5,220 nt of DNA from CAYFVU01 sp964346645. Lineage in GTDB: Bacteria; Spirochaetota; Spirochaetia; DSM-16054; Sediminispirochaetaceae. Of the stretch, positions 1-4,776 are shown piece after piece. Every line of letters starts with the position of its first letter. Position 1 is the first letter of the stretch. The DNA lies in the NCBI GenBank assembly GCA_964346645.1, contig CAYFVU010000157.1, positions 1 through 5,220 on the forward strand. The letters run 5' to 3'. The position numbers were made by a program, and so were the translations under genes. The notes under the pieces are model-generated. The model was not told the DNA's origin and did no database searches. It was given only the letters and a program-made list of their open reading frames with translations.

Positions 1-100
1 GAGGCCGGGTGGCGGGCGGGTATCTTGTACCCAATCTTTGAACCATTATTCATTCTATCGGGAAGCGAATGGTCTGGAGTCACCGGTGAGGGACGCAGGT

Positions 101-1348
101 TTATCGGAGGTCGATATATGCACCGAAGCTCCACCCCTCCTCGAACTCTTCTGAGCGAAGCTTATACCAGAAGGCGGTGCGCTCGTTGATCGTCTGCCAT
201 CTGCCGGTGCGATCGAGCACCGTCACCTCGTCTCCTTCGAAGAGCTTGCCCAGGATCTCCCCTTCCAGGGTGGGAATCGCACGAACCCGAAGATGATCGT
301 CATTGACTGTCCCGGAAGCGGGAAACTCGTCCTCGATTCCCCAGATAAAGGAAGGGGTCTCTCGATAGTAGAAGAACTTGCGGTTCAGCCGGCGAATCGA
401 AATCCGGTACCCACCGGAGACGGGATACCAGCCCTGCCCCATATACAATTCCCGATCCTGCATGAGCGGAGCACCTCGGAAAGGCCACTCGCCCCCGTAT
501 GCGGCTGGCTCGAGAGAGACCGCCGTGCGAAGCTCGTCGAAGCGAAACACACCCTCATCCCGAGTGTAGATCAGCTCCGCCGTACCATAGCCGAGTTCAG
601 GACGGCCTATGCTCTCATAATACTCATACTCCGCACGAAGCATCTCCGGGGTGGCCTCTAACTCTCGAAGCTCCGCATACGGCATATCCTGCGAACCGAT
701 GAGCCGATAAAAATGCAACGCCGGAGCGTCCAAGGCGAACTCTTCGGCAGGTAATAAAAAGACTCCCTCATACCCTATCGAGAGGGTATTGAAGCGATCG
801 TACTCGTGGCGCATCGCAATATACCCTTTCACGGAGGAACGATGAAAACTCACGTAGTCGTGGTTTCTCTTCAATTGATGCCGGTCGAGAACCTCGCCGG
901 TTTTTACATCGATAAGGTAGAGCTGTTTGATTGTCTCGACATAATCAACGGAGGGAGCTGCAGGAGTAACCTGCTTCTTTACCGAGCTCACTGTGAGCCG
1001 CTGCCCTGCGTAACGTCCGTTGAACACGAGTCCGTTGACCGCCACATGTTCCGCCGGGACCCAACCGCTCCATTCGCGGGTCTTGAGTAGCAGTTCGAGC
1101 CGCTTTTCACGGATTCGAAGCGGGCCTTCTTCCTCCGCACTGTCGATAAAACGATAGCCCGCCATGAGCCGCCGAGTGCTTCCCCGCGGAATCTCGACCC
1201 TCGTTTCGCCTTCCCGTACAGTGGTATCCTCGAGGAAGTAGGCCATGTTCTTTCCGAAATATTGACTCGTCTCGTCCGCACCGACGTGAAAAAGCGATAC
1301 CGCACACATCAGTACTATCGAGTAACGCAGCCATGCCCGGATAGTCAT
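101..1348 (-). CDS. Secreted SH3-like domain protein of unknown function
   Basis: Protein of 415 residues from the ATG at 1348. Residues 1-24 form a plausible Sec signal peptide: basic start MTIRAWLR, hydrophobic core, likely cleavage after HVGA. No good lipobox is seen, because the Cys at 15 follows Met. About residues 347-415 read as a bacterial SH3 domain, with the typical LRVRAIPTLEGEILGKL opening and a GWSFGAYIDL end. A second, weaker SH3-like stretch lies near the N terminus (about residues 30-105, ending WSGWVPAEHV). The middle is not recognised. In known families such domains bind cell-wall or envelope ligands, so an exported envelope protein is the likely role; the ligand is unknown. 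An in-frame TTG at 1357 with AGGG 8 nt upstream, or a TTG at 1390, are alternative starts. The ATG was chosen because it gives the best signal peptide, although its own Shine-Dalgarno is poor. The stop is TAA. Confidence 0.8.
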   Translation of the reverse strand: MTIRAWLRYSIVLMCAVSLFHVGADETSQYFGKNMAYFLEDTTVREGETRVEIPRGSTRRLMAGYRFIDSAEEEGPLRIREKRLELLLKTREWSGWVPAEHVAVNGLVFNGRYAGQRLTVSSVKKQVTPAAPSVDYVETIKQLYLIDVKTGEVLDRHQLKRNHDYVSFHRSSVKGYIAMRHEYDRFNTLSIGYEGVFLLPAEEFALDAPALHFYRLIGSQDMPYAELRELEATPEMLRAEYEYYESIGRPELGYGTAELIYTRDEGVFRFDELRTAVSLEPAAYGGEWPFRGAPLMQDRELYMGQGWYPVSGGYRISIRRLNRKFFYYRETPSFIWGIEDEFPASGTVNDDHLRVRAIPTLEGEILGKLFEGDEVTVLDRTGRWQTINERTAFWYKLRSEEFEEGWSFGAYIDLR

Positions 1349-1356
1349 TACCGACA

Positions 1357-1385
1357 ATTGTAGAGCCCTGGAGAGGAAAAAACAA
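1357..1385 (-). promoter_or_regulatory. Possible sigma-70-like promoter of the SH3 gene
   Basis: On the minus strand TTGTTT (1385-1380) and TACAAT (1362-1357) are 17 nt apart, close to the -35 and -10 consensus. A start about 7 nt downstream would fall next to the ATG at 1348, giving an almost leaderless mRNA. This would fit the missing Shine-Dalgarno there. An A-rich tract (about 1412-1430 on the minus strand) lies further upstream. The boxes were matched by eye and may be chance. Confidence 0.25.
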
Positions 1386-1390
1386 GCCAA

Positions 1391-1628
1391 GCTCCGGCAC
1401 TACAGCGATTCACATTTTTGTTTTTTCTAAGGGTTTGTGAGCATTCTCGGAGGCCCGCGCGCAGGATTCGCCGCCACCGCACACCCATCCGCACCATCCG
1501 TGTTACCCGCGTGCGCAGCCCCATACATCCGCGGTTTCACACCTCATCAGCGCATCCTCTACATAATAATTCTGGGGCGGACTAATCGGCGCGCTGCTCG
1601 GCATCCTCTTTGCTCTTGTTTATCAGAA
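1391..1628. other. Intergenic spacer with a possible membrane-protein remnant
   Basis: No convincing complete gene is seen between the SH3 gene and rpn. On the plus strand, the frame from 1570 (just after an in-frame TAA, with no start codon) reads FWGGLIGALLGILFALVYQ, a glycine-rich transmembrane-like segment. It runs into the rpn 3' end and stops at 1654-1656. This resembles the tail of a small glycine-zipper membrane protein whose 5' part is gone or frameshifted, but a chance hydrophobic reading is possible. The antisense frame holds only a short unsupported ORF. Confidence 0.25.
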
Positions 1629-1874
1629 CTACAGCCCCAGCTTCTCGAGAACCTGACGCTTCTCCGTTGCGTCGATGATCTCGTCGAGAGCAGAATCGAG
1701 CGCTGCAAAATCCTCTATCCGCTCGATTTTTTCAGCCTCGGCCTCTGTCAAACCGAACTTCCTGCTCAACTGCCGCTTTACTATCTCCTGCTTGTCTCTG
1801 AGTTGTCCCTCTCGCAATCCGACCTTCTTTCCCTCTTGCAGCCCCTCTTTTCTCATCTCCTGCGCAAATGTCAT
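1629..1874 (-). CDS. Candidate in-gene short form (RpnS-like antitoxin) inside rpn
   Basis: Inside rpn and in the same frame, the ATG for Met244 at 1874 is preceded by AGGAGG with a 5-nt spacer (GGCTC), the best ribosome-binding site within the gene. Initiation here would give an 81-residue protein starting MTFAQEMRKEG and containing only the Glu-Gly repeats and the C-terminal helical part, without the nuclease core. E. coli rpn genes are known to make such short C-terminal forms from internal starts, and these block the toxicity of the long form. The position and architecture match. The caveat is that Glu/Gly-rich coding sequence yields SD-like GAGG strings by composition, so expression is inferred. 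Confidence 0.45.
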   Translation of the reverse strand: MTFAQEMRKEGLQEGKKVGLREGQLRDKQEIVKRQLSRKFGLTEAEAEKIERIEDFAALDSALDEIIDATEKRQVLEKLGL

Positions 1875-2603
1875 GAGCCCCTCCTGCGCCTCTGTATACC
1901 GCATCTCCCTCGCCGTCGCGAGGAATATCTCGATCTCTCTCCTCCCCTTGATCTCCGCCACCGCCTGATAGAAGGTCTGCAATAAGGCGGAGTCCTGCGG
2001 CAGGCGGCGAAACTCCTCCAGCAACCGCGAAACAATCGCCTCGGTAAACCTCCTGCGGATATACTTCAAGAATAGCAGAGCCGCCACCGTCTGTACAGTT
2101 CCGTGCAACACATCATCGTCTACCGCACCAATATCATAGAAAATTGGTCGGAACCGGGGTACGTGCTTCGCTACTCCCCTGTGGAAAATGAGATCAGCCG
2201 TCTCCAGCGGTGATCTCCACCGCTCGAGTCCGTGATAAAAGACCACCGGCACCACCTCCGGCAATCGACCGCCTACCCCGCCTTTTCCCACAATTCTCTG
2301 ATATATTCTTCCCACGTAACGCAGCAGCTGAAGCGAAACCCATCTATCGGGCCGCGACTTGTGGTCGACGAGCAGATAGACATACACACCCTGCCCGCCC
2401 CCTTTCCGTTCGAAGCACAGCAGCAGGTCGCTGCTGTGGGTACGTAGATCCTCGTCGACGAAGCTCCCCCTTTCCACCCGCACACTCGTCAGATCGAGTG
2501 TCTGTACATACGCGTCGGGAAGCACATTCGCCGCCAGGTCGGCCGCCGTTTCAGGCGAGGAGAAGAGCCGCCGAAAAAGCCGGTCGAAGTAGTGAACTGC
2601 CAT
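1629..2603 (-). CDS. rpn: Rpn family PD-(D/E)XK nuclease (recombination-promoting nuclease / YhgA-like)
   Basis: Protein of 324 residues. The start is the ATG at 2603, preceded by GGAGG 4 nt upstream; a GTG at 2621 is in frame but inside a hairpin and less likely. The N-terminal part carries the nuclease core: Asp59 in HSSDLLL, then the strand VYVYLLVDHKSRPD giving Asp80-x-Lys82, then Gln92 in the helix LQLLRYVGRIYQ. The family signature VVPVVFYHGLERWRSP follows at about 118-132. The C-terminal third has the usual glutamate-glycine repeats (KEGLQEGKKVGLREG) and a charged helical end. Rpn proteins are DNA endonucleases first classed as putative transposases; in E. coli they promote recombination in vivo, and several act as toxic anti-phage proteins held in check by a short C-terminal product. 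All catalytic residues and the length look intact, so it is probably active. It lies downstream of the nucleotidyltransferase and the small gene on the same strand, 50 bp after the latter's stop. Confidence 0.9.
   Translation of the reverse strand: MAVHYFDRLFRRLFSSPETAADLAANVLPDAYVQTLDLTSVRVERGSFVDEDLRTHSSDLLLCFERKGGGQGVYVYLLVDHKSRPDRWVSLQLLRYVGRIYQRIVGKGGVGGRLPEVVPVVFYHGLERWRSPLETADLIFHRGVAKHVPRFRPIFYDIGAVDDDVLHGTVQTVAALLFLKYIRRRFTEAIVSRLLEEFRRLPQDSALLQTFYQAVAEIKGRREIEIFLATAREMRYTEAQEGLMTFAQEMRKEGLQEGKKVGLREGQLRDKQEIVKRQLSRKFGLTEAEAEKIERIEDFAALDSALDEIIDATEKRQVLEKLGL
2031..2152 (-). repeat. Dispersed repeat, copy within intact rpn
   Basis: This 122-bp stretch of rpn recurs in the same orientation at 3236-3357, offset by 1205 bp. 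The 100 bp from 2053 to 2152 differ at 5 positions by my count; the remaining 22 bp differ at about 7. It encodes the segment RPIFYDIG...VDDDVLHGTVQ through FLKYIRR. The differences partly change amino acids, so the two copies look like paralogues rather than a fresh duplication. Confidence 0.9.
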
Positions 2604-2607
2604 AGTA

Positions 2608-2631
2608 CCTCCGCCCTTCACTAGGGCGAAG
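2608..2631 (-). promoter_or_regulatory. Hairpin burying the rpn ribosome-binding site
   Basis: On the minus strand the bases at 2631-2623 (CTTCGCCCT) can pair with 2617-2609 (AGGGCGGAG) around a 5-nt loop (2622-2618). This makes a 9-bp stem with one T-G wobble. The 3' arm contains four of the five bases of the rpn Shine-Dalgarno GGAGG (2612-2608), which sits 4 nt before the ATG. Folded, it would hinder translation of the nuclease. An alternative weaker stem, GGGC (2638-2635) with GCCC (2627-2624), would use the same bases and free the site. No T-run follows, so this is not an intrinsic terminator. Confidence 0.5.
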
Positions 2632-2653
2632 CCGGCCCGTCTGCTTTTTCTAA

Positions 2654-2785
2654 TTAGCTCCGAGGCTTCTTTTCGGCATATTCCCGCATTTCTCGCTCTT
2701 CACCACGGATAGAATACTTCTTTAACTGCTTCCGGAATTCATAGAGCCTGCTCAAGTCTCTGAGGACCCTGTCAATCCTCTTCAC
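2654..2785 (-). CDS. Small charged protein coupled to the nucleotidyltransferase
   Basis: A 43-residue frame starting at GTG (2785) and reading MKRIDRVLRDLSRLYEFRKQ..., ending EKKPRS and TAA. Support: GAGAGG lies 7 nt before the GTG; an in-frame TAG lies just upstream, making this the only start; it overlaps the last 14 nt of the nucleotidyltransferase gene, as coupled genes do; and the frame fills the gap before rpn. The product is rich in Arg, Lys and Glu, looks fully helical, and has no membrane segment, signal peptide or Cys. It lacks the Arg-x4-6-His motif and the size of HEPN toxins, so this is not an ordinary MNT-HEPN pair. It is not recognised. It may be a partner or antidote of the nucleotidyltransferase (inferred from coupling only), or the remnant of a longer protein. 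Confidence 0.6.
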   Translation of the reverse strand: MKRIDRVLRDLSRLYEFRKQLKKYSIRGEEREMREYAEKKPRS

Positions 2786-3227
2786 GTTCCAACCTCTCTA
2801 TGTCGACAAGATCCTGACTCGATGCCCGGATACGCTTGAGCCGGATCAAATCCTCCCTGCGGACCACTCTGACCCGTCCTTCCTCCGACTCTGCATCCAC
2901 AGCGGATTCTACGAACTGGTCGACATCGGAATCTCCGCTCACCAGGACATCGATCATCATCTCTTCCTCTTCTTTAGTTTTGAAGAACCGATGGAGAGTA
3001 ATGGAGACCTTTTGAAAGGTCCAGGGAGTTATGGTCTCTGCGTATCCGAACTCTGCAAGCGCCTTCTGCATCTCCGAAAAATCATCGGCCATAATGAGAA
3101 AATCGATATCACGGGTAAAGCGGGGCTCGGTGTAGAATGCCATCGCGATTCCCCCGACCAGTGCGTAACGCATTTCCCGCTCTTCGAGCACTCGAACAAT
3201 TTGGAAGAACTCATCGAAGACGTTCAT
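2772..3227 (-). CDS. Stand-alone nucleotidyltransferase (AbiEii / DUF6036-like)
   Basis: Protein of 151 residues. It shows the nucleotidyltransferase (pol-beta-like) active site: YALVGGIAMAFYTEPRFTRDIDFLI with Gly25-Gly26 and the metal-binding pair Asp40-x-Asp42. A likely third acidic residue is Asp93 in MMIDVLV. The C-terminal REDLIRLKRIRASSQDLVDIERLE matches the usual ending of this group (Lys...Arg...Gln-Asp..Asp-Ile). Relatives include type IV toxin AbiEii and MNT-type antitoxins that transfer nucleotides to RNA or protein; the substrate here cannot be told. The ATG at 3227 overlaps the stop of the rpn fragment (ATGA), with GAGGGTGA just before it, so its translation is probably coupled to that frame. 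Its own stop lies inside the small gene downstream. No AbiEi-like helix-turn-helix partner is visible. All key residues are present, so it is probably functional. Confidence 0.85.
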   Translation of the reverse strand: MNVFDEFFQIVRVLEEREMRYALVGGIAMAFYTEPRFTRDIDFLIMADDFSEMQKALAEFGYAETITPWTFQKVSITLHRFFKTKEEEEMMIDVLVSGDSDVDQFVESAVDAESEEGRVRVVRREDLIRLKRIRASSQDLVDIERLEREED

Positions 3228-3424
3228 TCACCCTCAACCACCGCCTCGCAGAAGCTTCTGCGGATATACTTCAAGAATAGCAGAGCCGCCACCGTCTGTA
3301 CAGTTCCGTGCAGAACATCATCGTCTACCATACCAATATCATAGAAAATCGGTCGGAGTACGCGCCCCGCCGCCTCGCGGCCGCCTATCCGCCAATGCCG
3401 CCCCGGGCTCCCAGTGCCTCTCAC
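3224..3424 (-). pseudogene. Rpn nuclease gene fragment, possibly a translated leader frame
   Basis: A 66-codon frame from GTG (3424) whose second half, RPIFYDIGMVDDDVLHGTVQ through LLFLKYIRRSFCEAVV, is nearly identical to residues about 151-191 of the intact Rpn. It then stops after EGE. The nuclease core and the C-terminal repeats are missing. The first 22 or so residues (GSPGRHWRIGGREAAG) are GC-rich and not clearly Rpn. As a nuclease it is dead. However, the frame has AGGAG 6 nt before the GTG, follows an in-frame TAG, and ends in a 4-nt ATGA overlap with the nucleotidyltransferase. It may therefore be translated and serve to bring ribosomes to that gene. Confidence 0.75.
3236..3357 (-). 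repeat. Dispersed repeat, copy within the rpn fragment
   Basis: Partner of 2031-2152: same orientation, about 90% identical over 122 bp and 95% over the inner 100 bp (3258-3357). Similarity stops abruptly at 3357 on the 5' side of the gene and fades near 3236 on the 3' side, next to the nucleotidyltransferase start. Recombination between the copies would remove 1205 bp, including the nucleotidyltransferase and the small gene. Confidence 0.9.
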
Positions 3425-3476
3425 ACCGGTCTCCTATGGCCTCTCACACCGGGCGCCGGGCGCCGCCTGAAGGCGG
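3416..3476. repeat. Short direct and inverted repeats in a GC-rich spacer
   Basis: GCCTCTCACACCGG occurs at 3416-3429 and again at 3439-3452, a 23-bp period. It is followed by a tandem CCGGGCG pair (3449-3462) and a perfect inverted repeat CCGCCT-GA-AGGCGG (3463-3476). The inverted repeat lies 11-24 nt past the stop of the truncated TetR gene and might act as an mRNA end structure, but no T-run follows. The rest of the spacer (3358-3486) is very GC-rich and contains no independent gene that I can support. Confidence 0.5.
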
Positions 3477-3486
3477 AATTCCCTCA

Positions 3487-3804
3487 TCACTGACCCGAGT
3501 TGAAAAGGTAGCGGCTCAGCATGTGCTTCAGCTCTGCGAGCAGACGCTCCGGTTCGATGGGAGGCCCGAAGATCTTTATCGAGTGAATGAGCTCCTCGGA
3601 AGAGCGGTGCACGACATGCGCCGCCGCCTCCGGGTCCTCCACCGCCAGTGCAGGCCGAAGCGACTCGAGCAGCTCCCGTACAAGACCGATCGTCTTCTGC
3701 TCCTCTTCACTTATAAGACGGTCGACATCCGGGTCGCTGTAGCGCATGCCCGTGATCTCGCGGTGGAGCTTCGGTAGGGAAGGCTTCTTCTGGCTGAGGT
3801 TCAT
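3487..3804 (-). pseudogene. TetR/AcrR-family regulator, C-terminal remnant without HTH
   Basis: From the ATG at 3804 the frame gives 105 residues: HREITGMRYSDPDVDRL, then EEEQKTIGLVRELLESLRP, DPEAAAHVVHRSSEELIHSI and RLLAELKHMLSRYLF. This is the pattern of the ligand-binding and dimer half of TetR regulators, which usually run to about 190-210 residues. The N-terminal helix-turn-helix is missing. Upstream of about 3785 the minus frame stays open to 4020, but it is only the antisense of the membrane-protein frame and not TetR-like. It cannot bind DNA as TetR proteins do. It once probably controlled the divergent membrane/MBL genes, as is common for TetR genes; that is inference from the orientation. 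Confidence 0.7.
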
Positions 3805-4127
3805 CGCTTCCGCCCCCCTGCTGATGGGCTTCGCAGCCGGCAGCACGGTGCTCGTAGGCGCAATGCTCGTCGCCGAACCGCAATGGCGCAGACGGATCGA
3901 GTGGCTCCGCCTCATGCCGGGCAGGCTTGCCGGCGGGCTTTCGGGCAGTGCCATAGGCTGCCTCGGCCTGGCGGCCGGACTGGCAGGAGCCATGCTGACC
4001 GCCGCTGCTGCTGTTCGCAACTTATGAAGGGGTGATCGCCGGGCTCATCCGCATGCGCTGGGGTCTCATCCCGGCGGTTCTCTCCCACGGCGGGGCTATA
4101 TTTCTCCTCGCGGGAGGCCTCGTATGA
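3785..4127 (+). pseudogene. Membrane protein remnant, 5'-truncated and frameshifted
   Basis: One plus frame (to a TGA at 4025-4027) reads WLRFIASAPLLMGFAAGSTV..., with one transmembrane segment, a basic loop (EPQWRRRIEWLRLMPGR) and a second glycine-rich segment up to AGAMLT. There it turns into AAAVRNL and stops. The next frame, open from 3999, continues the membrane pattern: PLLLFATYEGVIAGLIRMRW and a third segment ending FLLAGGLV, TGA at 4125-4127. A one-base shift between 3999 and 4025, at GCCGCTGCTGCTG, joins them. The 5' part is lost, because upstream sequence belongs to the opposing TetR gene. It ends in an ATGA overlap with the MBL gene, so the two formed an operon. I do not recognise the family. 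A sequencing error at 3999-4025 could explain the shift but not the missing start. Confidence 0.55.
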
Positions 4128-4776
4128 CGACGATAGAGCTGAGTATGACAAGGCTGTACCTCCTGCAGGGAAGTAACAGCCGCTACACCCTCATAGACAC
4201 CGGCTACGAGCACGAGTGGGAGCAGTTCCTCCGGCACCTGCACCGCCGCGGCATCGATCTCGGCCGGATCAGCCACCTCTTTCTCACCCACCACCATGAC
4301 GACCATGCCGGCTTTGCCGCACGCCTACTGCAAAAGCATCCGGCGATCACCGTAGTGGCTCGCTCGGAAGCCGAGCCGCTGCTCGCAGCCGGCCGGAACA
4401 ACACCGCCAACGGAGGGAGCCTGCTGAACCGCCGGATCCGTGCCTTGTTTGAGCTGAAGAGGAGGCTGTCTCCGGGCTGGGATCTGAGCTTCCCGTCCGT
4501 CGCGCTGCGACCGCACGACCTGCGCCTCGATGCGGAAAGGACCGATCTAAGCGACGTGCTCGGTTTCGAAGCGGAGACATTGTACACACCGGGGCACGGT
4601 ACTGCACGCTGTTCAACGAGGATATCGAGACGGTCTACCGCTCGTGGAGAGGCGTGCTCGAGCTCGGCGCCGAGCAGATTTATCCGGCCCATGGCAGGAG
4701 CTTCGGCGAAGAGCGTCTGAAGCAGTATATGGGGGCACATAGTCCGACTTCGGTAGTTCACTTTCCGGGTCTGTAG
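4124..4776 (+). pseudogene. Metallo-beta-lactamase-fold hydrolase with internal deletion and frameshift
   Basis: The start ATG at 4124 has GGAGG 6 nt upstream and overlaps the membrane gene's stop. Residues 1-160 are a good MBL N-terminal half: YTLIDTGYE, then the metal motif THHHDDHAG (His56, His58, Asp60, His61) and YTPGH with His158. Right after PGHG the frame changes to nonsense (TARCSTRISRR, stop at 4718-4720). From about 4600 another frame carries the family's C-terminal part, YCTLFNEDIETVYRSW, then EQIYPAHGRSFGEERLKQYM, with the last metal His at 4690-4692, stop TAG 4774-4776. The stretch that should lie between, with the bridging Asp (usually GD), is absent. A deletion of roughly 25-40 codons plus a shift is inferred from usual spacing. 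These proteins hydrolyse esters, thioesters or lactones using Zn; this copy should be inactive. Confidence 0.8.

Noticed and set aside
18..32. GGGTA-TCTTG-TACCC hairpin as terminator of the SH3 gene
   Set aside because: Only five base pairs and no T-run on the minus strand; the nearby TCACCGGTGA palindrome (80-89) also lacks one.
1412..1430. T-rich run as an intrinsic terminator on the plus strand
   Set aside because: No stable stem directly before it and no plus-strand gene ends there.
1437..1985. 182-codon plus-strand frame
   Set aside because: Mostly antisense to rpn; its part in the spacer is low-complexity and has no family resemblance.
1629..2603. rpn as a classical transposon or IS element
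   Set aside because: No terminal inverted repeats or target duplications found around it; old 'putative transposase' labels reflect the nuclease family.
3805..4020. N-terminal extension of the TetR-like frame
   Set aside because: Ala/Pro/Ser-rich antisense of the membrane-protein frame, with no HTH pattern, so not a real TetR N terminus.
4204..4761. 185-codon minus-strand frame
   Set aside because: Antisense of the MBL gene; Arg/Ser-rich composition typical of a shadow frame in GC-rich DNA.
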